Shown: in pieces, positions 26,061-38,610 of the stretch
Numbering within the stretch: position 1 is the first letter of the stretch
Layout: every line of letters begins with the position of its first letter
Source of the DNA: Plecoglossus altivelis
Lineage: Eukaryota; Chordata; Actinopteri; Osmeriformes; Plecoglossidae
DNA length: 64,000 bases
Direction: 5' to 3'
NCBI GenBank assembly: GCA_036571765.1
Contig: BROE01000013.1
Span: 12,549,957 to 12,613,956 of the forward strand
Position numbers and translations under genes: made by a program
The notes under the pieces: generated by a model
The model's input: only the letters and a program-made list of their open reading frames with translations
The model's database searches: none
What the model was told of the DNA's origin: nothing

Positions 26061-28662
26061 CCCTGAAACAAAGTGTGGTTATTGCTCAAAGCTTAGTTAA
26101 CTTCCTTAGTCTCCCTTCCTGCCTTGGGGGGGGGGGCAGAGGAGGAGGTGGGTAGGAGAGGGTGGCCTGGTATCAGGCTGAGACCACCTGGGCCAAAGTC
26201 TTCTCCCTACAGACCCCTTGCTGTAACCTGACTCTGATGGAGTGGCAACGCTATGATGGATGGATGAAGAGAAGGATGATGGATGACTGAAGCCAAAACG
26301 ATGACAAGACTCCCCCTCTGAATGAGCGCTACAGGGAGCCTGCCAGCCACAGACACAGCACTGACTGAGCGAGGACACGCAGAAGATGGATGCTTGGCAC
26401 TGTACTTCCATTGAAAACCAATGATCCTTCAGCCAGTCGGGCTGAGCACATTCATGAACTGGAATGCGTCATGGATGAGAGACAGACTGTTGCTACCGAG
26501 TGTTTCACAGCCAGCCTTGGAAGGAGCTCCTGAAAAGAAGCTACTGAGGGCGGCTAGAAAAGACTAACCCACTGGATGACAAACAAGATGAGAGGGTGGG
26601 TGCCAACAGTTTACTCAGCAGCAAACATGGTCAAACAGAAATGATCGTGAATGTTAGTCTTGTGATCCAGCAAGACTTGGCTCTAAGAAGCTCTTATATG
26701 AATTAGTCATACTCCAAAATGCGTTGACCTAATATCACCCGTGAATGAAGCCATGTCTATGTAAACTGAGCCCTCCATCACAGTCTGCTTATTCTGCTCC
26801 CTCCCCGTGCCTCCATGGCTTGCTTCGAGATGCCTCTTACACTGAAACTCCACCTTTTAAACAAGTAGTCATGACGACACGTTGCACGTGCCATCCGAGA
26901 TGAACAAATGTCAGGCGGTGATGTGTTCGGGCTCCTTCCCCAGCCAGCTGGGCTGACTGAAGAGGGCAATGTGGAATATCCAGAGGAGAGTCTCTGCTCC
27001 ATCCCTCACAGGCTTACACTGAGCCATGTCTTAGAGGAGGTCACGATCTGATCCAGGACCAGCCTTCCCTCTTCCCCTTCCAAATCCTGATGGGGAACTC
27101 ATGGAACCATGATCGATGTCATGGAAACGTGATCTGACAGAGAGAGACTTGTCATGTTGATAACAGGAGTTATTTCACCCTCTGCTAATCCCCCCCTGGA
27201 ACATTCCTGGCATCCCAATCCCCCTCCTATATCCACCAGACTGATAGATGCCCATCCCTTGACTGGAGAGCAGCAAACCGATATGACTGTCATGTTGCTG
27301 GCCTTTCCTTCAGGGCACCTTGCACCCTGACAACACTGTATAGAGTAGCTGACAGTTTGATGAGAATACTTTCCAACTATACATTGCTACTGACCTTCAG
27401 GGTGTGTGGGGCAACAGGGGCTGGAGGGGGGGGATTATGTAAAGGGGCAGGGGCGGAAGGAGTGCAGCAGCACCCTGCCACGCAGTACAAGAGGCTCAGT
27501 ATGATGAGCCAGCGGAACCTGAGCCAAGATTAGAGAGGACCGAATACAGAGAGAGTGAGCGAGAAGGAGAGGGAGAGAGAGAGAGAGGGAGAGTGTGTAA
27601 ATCAGAGGAAGAGTGGCATACTGGCGATACACACACACACACACACCTTACCACCCACAGAGTCCCCTGAACCCGCATGGCCTGAGCTGAACCCACACTC
27701 CACTTTCTATGCAACCAAACAGCTGGCAATTAAACACTCTCTAATCCACCAGTCCAAGTCTCTCATCACCCCATTGCCCCTGTCCTCCACTCATACTCCT
27801 CGCTATCCCTCTCCTATATCCAATTTACTGAGTCCACCATGTGTAATGCTGTAACCCTGCACAGCTGAGGCTGACTGCTACCTTACAAAGAACATTGGTA
27901 CACCGCATCCCACAATGTTTGGCTGAACAAACTAGGAATCTATGCTCTAATAAAGTCCACATTATCTGTTTCGGGGAATGAGAGCGTTTGCTGTGATTCC
28001 ATGCTTATATCACAGTGACACGCGATAACACAGCACATAAGCCGCCTTCTCATAACATCTGTATCAGGACTGTATTTGTTGACGGCATTGATCCCTGCTC
28101 AGAGCTGGTGATACTAAAGTGTTGAAGACGAAGGAGAATTAGTCTGCACTGCTAGCAGTACACACAAGCTCCCCCTGGGTCCAAGCTGCAGCCCTGCTAC
28201 TAAACACATGGCAGTCACGTAGGTCCAAATAGGAGGAGTCTAAGAATGCGTCTCCACAACGTTTACGATCACGCGTTGGACCCGGTGGATTTCTTACAAA
28301 TAATCTCTAATATTAGATACGGTGGACCTGATTAAAAAGAAGCAGCTTGGTTGAAAGTGTGTGTGTGTATGGGGGGGGGGGAGCATTGCTGAACACACAT
28401 CCCCTCTCTGTTAGAAGCCTGGCAGAGTAGTGTGAAAGTGGGGGATCAGAGAAGGAGAATTGTGGGGGTTTATAAAATAAACAACACCTTAGCATTCCCC
28501 TGCAGGCTGGGACAATGCCTCTGTTGTTCACCACGGCTGCATGCTGTTTAATGTCTCAGGCAGATTTGGCTTACTCAGGGGCAAAGCCTCCCCACAATGT
28601 TGATCTGCCTGCATGCCCACACTAAGAACGTGTATTGTGACTTGGTGCGTATGGGGTAGAAG

Positions 28663-28739
<77 letters not shown>

Positions 28740-30785
28740 GTGAGATAAAGGAAGAGTCAGCAACAATTATGCAAGTGTGTATAGAGAAAGTGGAATAGGC
28801 AATTGACAAGCACACTGACGTCATCAATTATGTGTTCCTGGACTAACAAGGGTGACTTGAACAGCAGAGAACCCTCTGGGTGTCAGTCTCCAACACACGT
28901 TTGTTTCGTTAGTTTCCCAGAATGTTTGGTTTCCAGCAAGATCGCAATATCAACATTATCAAATATTTTGAGCAAGCTCTGAAAGCCATTGTTTCCAGTC
29001 AAATTTGAACAAAACAGACTTAGTTTCCCTTCACGGAATATTTTGTTACTGTTTGTTTGTTTTTTTATTTATTTGATGCATGGAATAATGAAACTCATAA
29101 CAATTGGATTATTCTGCTGGCTGTTGTTATTTTCCAGTTAGTACGGAGGAAAGAGAAAATGTGTTTTTTATTCGTTTTTTTCGTTGTTGTTGTTTATTAC
29201 ATAAATGAAAATGTGTGTCCATTGCAGGCTACAGGGCTGTTCCTCTGACACTCAGAAGTCTAAAGGCCTGCTTGACCCTTTCCAAGAGTCAGCCACAAAT
29301 ACTGTCTTGTCATCTGTCATGACGTCCCTGCTCCTCTCCTCACTCACATAAATCTCAGCTCTGGAGGACTGGCCTTCCCATGTGGCTTGCAGATGTTGGG
29401 ATGGGACAGGGCAATGCTATCCACGAGGGAGCGTGGTCAGGACTAAGAAGCGGTGGATAGCAATACAGACCGTCAGCTTCTTCTGTGTGATGGGGGACGA
29501 TGAGGAGGGCATGTCCCAACAGATGTGTTCAAGATGAAGGCACCTTTGCTGCCCAAAAGCGCCCCCTTCACCCACAGGCCTGCTGAGAACATCCACATTT
29601 TTCCCAGTTCATTTGGCCCCAAAGAAATGGCAGCTATTATCGTTAATGAAAACAGCATGCGACTGGGCAGGCCTGGAGCGCCATGAAGAGGCTGTCTCTT
29701 CCAGACTGGAGCCAGTCCATGTAGTCCTCATCTACCCAAAGATACTATCCATTCACACACTGTCATGATTTTGGTTTGTGTTTCTTCTCTCCCTCGTGGT
29801 GCTAATCGATGGATGAGGGATTCACAGGCCAGGGGGCCCAGCAGGACGGGCCCAGCAGCGCTGCACTGGGGACTTTGGATGGCCAACAGACCACAGCAAG
29901 GGATTGTGGGCAAATTGGAATAACTAAATCCAGGCATCAGGGTTATGAAATATGTCTGATAATGAGGTGCATGTTGCCTAACTGCGGTGGTAGAGATCCA
30001 TACTGGAAAATCAAGATTCAGGGAAAGTCCAGAGCTTTCCAACTGTTGGGAGGAGTGAAATGGAGTTCTACTTGGTCCTTAGATGAGGGTCTGTCTGGGG
30101 GAAACATCAGCTCTCTGGTGCCCATCTAGATGGGAGCCTTGTTATGGAGCAGCTGCTCAGCTCAGGTTTCTACAGTTTCTCTGGTTGCTCTCAGCCCCAG
30201 GAACCTCCAACAGGGCCAGTGAAAAAGGGCCTCATGCAAATGCCAGAATAAGTCAATATTGTGCTTTTTGTGTCTGCTCTGGGACCATAAAGCTACACAC
30301 AGACAGGGGGGGGTACAAAGGAAGCAGGACATGTCAAAGCCCTAAGCACACAGTCACAGTCACACACAGTCAGTACCACACACAGAGTAAGTCACACACT
30401 GTCAGTCAGACACACAGAGAGACAAGAGATATCCTAGCTCGACGCACACACAAACCAAAGGGGCCTTTTGACATTTCACCTTTCCAGAGATACAACCTGC
30501 CTACAGACTAAAGGGATACAAGAGGCTTGAATTTATAGAGGTGAGCTGAGAGGCCAGTAGCAAGCTATATTTTAAAGTCAACATCAATCTGAAACTTGGA
30601 AAAAGCCAAATTACTTCATGCGCTTTGGGATTGGTACGACAGCGAGAAGGGAATACTGAGATTCAAACAGTGGGATTCACACATGACCCTACAAAGCTAC
30701 TGCTCACACACTGCTTAGCATGAGGGTTCGATTGTAACAAAACACAAGGATCAAATATCCCCCGGAAAGAAACACAACTGCAACG
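26061..30785. other. Intergenic region between converging lrrk1 and chsy1
   Basis: About 4.7 kb with no coding exon or RNA gene that I can support. It contains GA-rich sequence near 27550-27595, (CA)n at 27629-27647, a compound GT/GA microsatellite at 28662-28735, an AT-rich part at about 28930-29220, and CA/GTCA-rich sequence at 30340-30425. Reading frames are short and unlike known proteins. Confidence 0.75.
28662..28735 (+). repeat. Compound (GT)n(GA)n microsatellite
   Basis: About 13 GT units run directly into about 24 GA units. Confidence 0.95.
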
Positions 30786-32167
30786 TATTAGATAAACATT
30801 TTTCCCATTTATTACTTAAATATAAAACCTTTCCCAGACGGACAGGGCAGAAGAAACAGAAAATGTAAAAACAAAACCCAGAAGTGAATACTATGTAGCT
30901 AGAGCAGCCATCAAGTTCTGCTCGTAACGTCAGCCTATCTACAGAGTCCTGCTCCTATGTGGGTGAAGCAGAGGTGTTAGAGGGTCCACACACAGCAGGA
31001 GGCTGCCAGGACTGCAAACCTTCAGCTCAACCAGCTTCTAGACACAGTGACCGGACACCACCTTTCATTCGCACTATTCCAGAACATTCTCTCCCTCCTC
31101 TTCATCTGCTCCTACGTCTGAATCGCTCGTCATCTTCAGGGGTGAAAATTCCCCCGTGTGTGGTACCAGTGGGGTAGATCCAGGACAGCACTCACAAGCA
31201 CACACACATACGCACGTACACACACACACACACACCCTCTATGCTACAGTACATTTCATTTGTGCTGGCACCCCCTTGATAATTAGACACACACATGCGG
31301 ACACAACAACACCTAAACAGACTGTGCAAAAACTCTTTGGTGAATCAGACGAGTTTTGAGAGACGGAGAACACAATCCAACATCTGAGACTGTTTTACAA
31401 TCTTTCTAATATACATTATTCCAGAAAACAGAGAAGGGAGACTGCAAATTCAATAAATTAGACAGCGGAGGATGAATTGCAGATAGGAAATCCAGCAGTT
31501 GGGTTCACAGAAGTAAATAAAATGAAAGTCTAAAACCAAAACTAACGAAACAGTGTTATTCGGTATTATAAAAACAAAAAAAAGGAGGCATTACACTTCT
31601 AAAAACAAAAACAAAATGGCAGTCTGACATTAGAAAACGTTGTGATCCAAGACAACTTCTTAACCGATGAAATGTTTGTTCATATTATCCACCTGTAAAC
31701 ATTCAAAGTCAAGTTTACAGTTAGCCACCGGTCTGTTCCCCCCCACACAGACAAGTAAATACTTAGGACCTTGTAAGTGTACTTCACTGAGGTACACACT
31801 GATTTCCAACCAACCATCCCCTGTTCCCAAAGGTCTCTACATCGACCCACATGGTCTTTAATGATGCTGGAAACAGAATTCCTGCAACACATTGCTCCCA
31901 CAACCAGGCTCATCCAGAGGACAAATTGATAACAATATTGTCTCATATTATTAATTTATAAAAGTCCACTTCTAAAGTCAAGTCTGTTTCCGATTACTGT
32001 CAATGGTGAGTCTTTTTTAATCTTTTTTTAAAAACAAAGCATATTTCCAAAATATATCCATTAAAGTCAGTTTTTTTTCTGTAAAAAATAAATTAGGTAG
32101 GTAAAGACCCCGCTAGGAGAGCACCAGCATGTACTCTGTAGTTCTGCTGGAGGAGGCCTGGCTGCTC
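30786..32167 (-). promoter_or_regulatory. chsy1: chsy1 3' UTR
   Basis: About 1.4 kb after the stop codon on the minus strand, AT-rich, ending after the AATAAA at 30808-30813. It carries a CA/TG repeat at 31200-31234 and T/A-rich runs at 32010-32095. One Pumilio-type TGTAGATA (minus strand, 30936-30943) is present, which could be chance. The end point is inferred from the signal. Confidence 0.75.
30808..30813 (-). terminator. chsy1: chsy1 polyadenylation signal AATAAA
   Basis: Plus-strand TTTATT, read as AATAAA in the sense of chsy1. It was the only canonical hexamer that I found between the stop codon and the intergenic region. Confidence 0.7.
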
Positions 32168-33766
32168 TCATGCTGTCCGGACAGAGCTGTTATTGGGGCT
32201 GCCGGCCAGCCTCCTGAAGCCATGCTCCTTCTTCTCGAGCCACAGTTCAGCCAGCTGCTGTGTCGAGCCATGCGACGAGGCTTTGGAGCCCAGGCACATC
32301 TTGTACTGCTTGGCCTCCAGGTTGGGGTCACAGATGACCTGGTGGTGCACGTGCACAATCCCCGTGTCCGTGCTTCTGAACAGCCTAATCCCTGATTGGA
32401 CAAATTTGTTAAAGAGGTCCACATCCTCCAACCCCCAGCCTTGTATGGAGGTGTCGAAGCCCCCGGCTCGGACCAGGTCCCCCTTGTATACGCACACGAT
32501 GCCGAAGCCGTAGTGTCTCCACAGGCCTGTCTTGGAGGTGAACACGTAGTGGTTGTCACTGGGCACCTTGCCCGCGTACACCACCTTGGGGTCGTACTGA
32601 CTGAAGATGATGGGGAAGTAAGTCTGCTGGGCCAGCACCGTGTTCACCCGGCACCTCTTCAGGAAGTCTTGGGTGAAGAGCAGATCCACGTCGCAGTAGA
32701 AGAGCAGCGAGTCGTTGGAGAAGTGTGAGGAGCCGACCTCCAGGGCCAGAGCCCGCGAGAAGGAGCCCAACACAGGCTTGATCTCCATCTCTGCTCGGGG
32801 GTACTTGATGTGGTAGTCCCTCATTAGCTCCACCTGCTTCACCCTCTCTGTGTTGTTGTCTGTGCTAAACAGCAGGATCAGCAGCTTCACGTTCTGGTTG
32901 GGGATGAGGCACACCTTCTCGAAGTTGGCCATGAAGCGGACAAAGATGTCATAGCGCCCCGACAGAGGGACTAGAATGTTCACCTTGCTCTCCTTGGGCT
33001 CCTTGAGGTCCTGGCTGGAGCTGGCCAGCTTGAAGGGCACCAGCATCTTGAGGGAGTTGGAAAGGAAGGAGAGAGAGTCCGAGTCCTGGTTGATGTGGCC
33101 GGCCAGCGCTGTGCCGTCCATCTCTTCCTCCTCTCTGAACTGGATCTTGCTGAAGGTCTGCTGGAGGTAGGCATGCCGTCTCACCGGCACTGTCATGGTC
33201 TTACCTTTGTGCTTCTTATACAGCAGCAGCAGGTCCAGCACGTACTCAGCCCCGTACAGGGGGTTAACCCTACGGTAGCCGTACTGGATCTCCTTAAAGT
33301 CAATGACTCGGCCCCGCGTCTTGGCGTTGGCATTGATCATCTCCATCACCTGCATGATGATGTCGTCCAGGGCCAGCTTCTGGGAGGAGTCCATGCCCCG
33401 GCGGGGGGGCTGTCCGTCAGAAGCCGAGAACAGGTACTTTCCCGTAAGGAACTCCCACTCCAGGACCTCTTCCCTCTGGTGCGGGTGGAAGCGCATGAAG
33501 GACGGGGGCATGCCCAGCTGGAGGTCCTCGCGGGATGGCTCGGCCGCCCCGTAGCGCCCCATCTGGACGATCTCCCGGTGGAGCTGGATGGTGCGGTGCC
33601 TCAGCTCGGCGATCTTGCGGCTCAGCATGTAGCTGTGCAGGCGGTACTGGTAGGGAGGGTTCTTGTTGGGGTGGAGGGTGATGGCGCGGTGGATCTTGCT
33701 GTTGTGGAGGTCCCGGATGTAGCCCTTCTTGTTGGGCTCGTAGTTCTCATAAAACAACTGCTGCAT
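32168..33766 (-). CDS. chsy1: Chondroitin sulfate synthase 1, last exon (C-terminal 532 residues)
   Basis: Golgi type II membrane enzyme that extends chondroitin chains by adding GlcA and GalNAc in turn, working with chondroitin polymerising factor. This exon covers residues equivalent to the last two thirds of the roughly 800-residue protein. It has the end of the beta-3 glycosyltransferase half (NKKGYIRDLHNSKIH, PPYQYRLHSYMLSRKI), a middle part with GYRRVNPLYGAEY, and the GalNAc-transferase half with the metal-binding DVD at residues 359-361 of this exon and GWGLEDVDLF at 443-452. Possible N-glycosylation sites are at exon residues 304, 351 and 525-526. The end SSVRTA and the stop TGA (32168-32170) agree with human CHSY1. 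The leading ATG is not the start: it follows a strong acceptor (pyrimidine tract, then cactag) and human has the same Met-Gln-Gln at the matching exon edge. Upstream exons with the signal anchor and first DDD motif are outside the window. Confidence 0.97.
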   Translation of the reverse strand: MQQLFYENYEPNKKGYIRDLHNSKIHRAITLHPNKNPPYQYRLHSYMLSRKIAELRHRTIQLHREIVQMGRYGAAEPSREDLQLGMPPSFMRFHPHQREEVLEWEFLTGKYLFSASDGQPPRRGMDSSQKLALDDIIMQVMEMINANAKTRGRVIDFKEIQYGYRRVNPLYGAEYVLDLLLLYKKHKGKTMTVPVRRHAYLQQTFSKIQFREEEEMDGTALAGHINQDSDSLSFLSNSLKMLVPFKLASSSQDLKEPKESKVNILVPLSGRYDIFVRFMANFEKVCLIPNQNVKLLILLFSTDNNTERVKQVELMRDYHIKYPRAEMEIKPVLGSFSRALALEVGSSHFSNDSLLFYCDVDLLFTQDFLKRCRVNTVLAQQTYFPIIFSQYDPKVVYAGKVPSDNHYVFTSKTGLWRHYGFGIVCVYKGDLVRAGGFDTSIQGWGLEDVDLFNKFVQSGIRLFRSTDTGIVHVHHQVICDPNLEAKQYKMCLGSKASSHGSTQQLAELWLEKKEHGFRRLAGSPNNSSVRTA

Positions 33767-36700
33767 CTAGTGAGGGAGACAGACAGGAAGAGAGGCAGCG
33801 GGGATTAGTGAAAATCTATTTGCAAACTAACGCTCAACACCCTCCGTGATCACATGATCAAGATAGGGTTCCCAAGAACAAACACACACACACACACAAA
33901 CAGTATGGTCACTTGGGGAAAGATTACATTCCTAATAATTTATAATGAAAATAGACAGCATATGCCAAACTGATCTGGAGTATAGGTTAGTTTGCTCTCA
34001 TTTGGGCTGCTCTAATGGTGCTAATATGGCGGTAACATCTGTAGCTGCCGTATCAAAACCTCCTCCTGACTTAATCACTGGATTAAGAATACAAGGAACT
34101 CAATGTGCTCAAATATTTACTCCTTGTCGACTCCCATTGGTGGCTCAGTGTTTTCTGCGAACCAGTGGAAGTTTTCTAACAAAATGTTCCCCCAACAACA
34201 CAGGAAGTAGCATGAGTTAACTGTGGGACAGCTGCTCGGGCCTGACTGGCTGTGTGTCAGCCACGGCTGGGAGAAGGAAGGCTCTGTTGTAGCCTCCTCA
34301 TGAAGAGAGCATCAGAGAGCCAGAGGTCTATTTGCGAACGCCACTGGCGCTTAGAAAGGCCAATTTGAGAGGACAGCTCTGGAATGTAGCCACAAGCCCA
34401 CTCCCCGGGGAAACGCAATACACAGAATCAGACAGGCCAGGGCTGAAAGCCCTGGAAGGCGATATCTGAACCTCTATACAGTCACAGGAACTGAGTGAGT
34501 GGGTCTCTTTACTTTTCCGTGGCTCTACCCTGCGTTCCTCTGCACCTGGGAGTGGGCACCCGGCCAACCAAAACAGGCCCTAGTCTGTCATCAATGGAAG
34601 TCTTGAGCAAACCTGAGCTCCGGGGTGCAAGGGTCAGCCATTACATCAGGACCCAGGGCATGGCAACCTTAGTGGGAATTTATTTATGGGTGGTGGTATT
34701 CCTTCCTGCATTAAACACGTGTACAGCAGTAGTAGTGTAGGCTACCCTACTAAAAGGCCACATGCAGAGGTGAGGTCTCGTGTGTGTGTGTTTCGGGGGT
34801 GAGGGACACCTCAGTATATCTAGCTGTGGCTGGGAGACCACAGAATGTAGGACACCGTTTTAGACTCTAGAAAATGTCTCGAGAGTCTGGAGTCCTTCAC
34901 TTGGTCTGTTCTCTTTTCCTCAGCACCCACCTGAAGACATGACTAACTTGTTTAGGGGCCTTTTCATGTCATCTCCCTCCAATCAAACTACTTTAGATGA
35001 GTCTTATGCCGATTGAGCGCTGCGTAGTGGTAACAATGTCATCTTTGTCCATCTTTGGAGAGGGAGGGGAGAGAGGGCCAGACGGGGAGCTGTGTGACGT
35101 GCCCTGATGAGGTCAGGTCATTCAGATAAAGAGATAGACTGCTGTGGCCAGTTGCGAAACAGCGGTGGTCAGCAGCCAGCCAATCAGTCAAGATGTTTAA
35201 ACCTGTCCCTCCCACAGCCTCAGGGCCATTAGCACCTCTCTGAACACACCGACCATCTCTGGCTCCAGACCTTACGTCTCATTAGAACGATTTTTCAAAG
35301 TCACTGATTAGGTCATTTACACGAAGAACGCTGATAAAGACGACTTTCTTGCCAAAGGTTTTAAAATGGGCTCTTTTCCCTCCACAAACAGAAATGGGAT
35401 GTAAACACCTGGAGGTTTAGTCATCTGCTGCACGCACGTTAGCAGAGAGGGATTCAATGCAGCGATCCTTTACATCGGAGCGCAAACAATTTGACTTTCG
35501 TTCCGTCGACTGGACGTCCCTTGCAAATAACCATCTTCTCTGGCAACCACTCAGCAGATCCCAGATGTGTGTCATCTGGAGTTGTGCACTCCAGATTCAC
35601 AATCCTCCTGTCATACAAACGGTTTTCTCAACTCCCAACACGGAAGAAGATGAGGCTTGGCACTGCTGGGAGGCAGACACGTTAGGACCGAGCCATGCAG
35701 GCCCTGTTCCCAGGGACAAACCCAACACTGCGGGCAGATTGCGTTACAGGGCAGAGATACTATTATCCTCCTGCTCGGTGCTTAGTCGTTGGCCTAAACA
35801 AACACATGACTCTGGGACGCTGGGCTCTGCAGCCCAGAGACTACGCAGCAGCGCTCTGTCAAAGGGGAGGACTGCGGCCTGGCTGCCGTCAGGACAAGAG
35901 CGGGGCTTCGCTGGGAGATAGGGAGCTTCGCTAGGATGGTTTGGTTAGAGACCTGCCAAGAGAAACAGCAAACGCTGACTCGTTGCAGTCTTGAACGCAT
36001 AGCAGACAGACAAGCAGTCTGTGATCCCCATTACGAGTCTACCACACGGAAAAACCTCTCAGGTGTTGGAATGTGAGGGGGAGAATGCCACGCTGAAGGG
36101 CACAGCGGAGGCGGAATATCTCCCTGACCACATTATGGATTCCCATTATTATTGATTCTGATAATAAGTCAGAACTAAGGTATGGCATGGGAGGCCGAGA
36201 ACAAGACAAGAGCCCAGAGGTTAGAACCACCTGCAGTTAGGAAGCACTATCATATGATTATACCCTGTACCACAGCTTTGGTTTACTGTAGTCAAGAAAA
36301 CAAATTGTGCCAAGACATGATTATTGTGCTGCATGGTTGTGTTAATAGTAATTTGGGATTCAAAGCCACCCTTGTCCAAAGAGACAGGCTAGGCAACCGT
36401 AGACATGTTACTAGCTGAGGATGTGGATGAGTCTGGGATCTGTGTTGGCTCCTGTGATGAGTCTGGGGTCTGTGGTGTCCAGTGATGTGACTGGGTCTGT
36501 GTGTGCTCCAACAGTGTATCTGGGTGGTTGGCCATGTTGCCAGTGGCAAGCCCAAGGGTACATCTAAAAGCTGAGGTGTGACGATAAATCATGGCCCAGT
36601 GGCATTAACAGCCCCCGCTGCTGAGTCAACAAGCTGGCTGAGCCACAGGGCTACCAATCCATCAGCAGGACGTACAGAGGAGAGGATGAAGAATGTTGCA

Positions 36701-36788
36701 GAAGAAAAAGGAATGAGGCAGGAGCAGGAGAATGAGGAATGTAGTGGTAGAGAAAGGAAACAGGGTGATGGAGAGGAGTTTGAGGACA

Positions 36789-36918
36789 GAAGAGAGGGAC
36801 AGACAGGGGCAGGAGAGAGGGGCAGACAGGGGCAAGAGAGGGGCAGACAGGGGCAGGAGAGAGGGGCAGACAGGGGCAGGAGAGAGGGGCAGACAGGGGC
36901 AGGGGAGAGGGGCAGACA
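36789..36918 (+). repeat. Minisatellite, about 23-base unit
   Basis: Five to six copies of AGGGGCAGACAGGGGCAGGA plus GAG, with small length changes. It produces Gln/Arg/Gly-rich false frames. Confidence 0.9.
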
Positions 36919-38523
36919 AGTGAAGTTTCATCGGCTGCATTTAATCTGCAGCACAATCCAGACACCCAGGGCCGGATGAACCATGCAAATCTAATTGGAG
37001 ACGCCGTTATGCGGCTGTAATTGGCTCCTTTGTGGTGCGAGGTGGTCTGTCCAGATGAATCGTCTGCCTGTGGAGCTGCTCCTCACACCTATGGCAGCCA
37101 CACAATGAGCCTGAAATCAAAGTCTGGCAGAACACTGGCTAGATAAACTCCCCCCAGTTGCAGAGTGACACCAGATGACTTGATCTGAAGGAAGACTTGC
37201 TTGAGGACGGCTTGTAGATCAATAGGCCTCTGATTTGCAATGTTCTGCCTGGCCCTGGCTTCACACTTTAGCATTGCATGGACGATCCAAACTCGAAGAA
37301 TTCCATTTCACTAAATATACCATTCCTCAGCAGCTGAAAGATGCCATTCTGACGCAGCAACACTGGACTTAATCACAGTAAATAACTGTTGCTAGCAGGC
37401 GACTTCCTCTTCCTGAGATGGCTGAGATGAGGGTCTGGCTGGGGACGGAGCCGTCTCTGCCTGGTGTTCCACACATGCTGTGCTTGGCCTCCTCCCCCAT
37501 CTCGTCTAGCACCTGCTTTTTCACTTGTTACCCAGCCTGCAGCCTGTCGACTGGCAGGAACCCTGCCTTCCTCCTCCCTCCAGACGAACCTCACCAGCAC
37601 CGGCTTGTGGCGCCGTCACACCGAAGAAGGCAAAAGAGGATTTGTCCCTAACGAGATCCAAAGACGTTCTCTTAGCATCACCGGGCCTACTAACCCACTC
37701 CCAGTGTGAAGACTCGGTGAGTACTGATGATGCCCACAAACCAAAACAGCATATTCAGCAGAAACACATGAAGTGGAGAGAAGGGGCGAGGTCTTGAGTC
37801 AGGCCTTGAGAAATGCTCATCTGCATAGAACATAGCATGTAACCGACGCCACCGCGCTGTCTAGAGCAGAAGGCTGCAGGTTCCAGCTCAGGATATTGCT
37901 GTGGCAGCGGTCAGGATATGAGGTTTAAACCCCGAGCCAGAGGGGCTGACTTCAGACCTGGGGCCTGCTGGAGAACACTGCACTCTGGTCTACTGAGAGG
38001 CCGGACCCACGCGACAAAACAGGAATGAGCACCTGTGTCTCGCAATTCTTCCAAACAATCGCGTTGAAAATTACAAAGAATTTCAGACCGTGTCCCAACA
38101 AGCAGTCCTTAGGGTTCGGCTGTGTCGGGAGAAAGTGTCTTTCCACAGAAGTCCCTTCCTCCTACACTACCCTATATCTCCTGATCCACTTATCTCACAG
38201 ACCCTTTCAGTGATTCACATCAGTGTGTGGGTGACTGCCAGGAGGAAGGGTGTGTGTCCATTGTACCATTGCAGTGATCCACTGCATGCGTTAACATGCT
38301 GCTTTACAACCCTGTGCGTCAGTGTGACCAGGCATGAAGCAAGACTCTTTCCCTCTCTTGTGTCATCTTGCAATTGTAAAGCATGTTCAACTGTTCCTGT
38401 TTGACTAATTCAACATAAAGTTCTCAGGCTTACAACAGTGGCCAGCTTGTTTCAGTCACACAAACACATGATCACATTACTCCTGTTTGTAACGCCTATG
38501 ACTGTTACGGTCTCCATCTCAGT

Positions 38524-38610
38524 CGCACACATACACACGCATACACACACACACACACACATACAGAAACATACACACACATACACAAACATACACAAAC
38601 ATACACACAC
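38524..38610 (+). repeat. CA-rich imperfect microsatellite
   Basis: ACACATACACACGCATACACAC-like sequence with CATACA and CAAACATA interruptions. Confidence 0.85.

Noticed and set aside
33764..33766. ATG at the left edge of the chsy1 exon as a translation start
   Set aside because: A strong acceptor precedes it directly, and the encoded part lacks the membrane anchor and first catalytic motif of the enzyme; it is an internal Met.
33095..33808. Plus-strand 237-codon frame
   Set aside because: It is antisense to the strongly conserved chsy1 exon and has no likeness to a known protein.
37816..37945. Possible tRNA-derived SINE (GGTTCCAGCTC and GGTTTAAACCCC resemble B-box sequence)
   Set aside because: No matching A box at the right distance, no A-tail and no target-site duplication could be seen.
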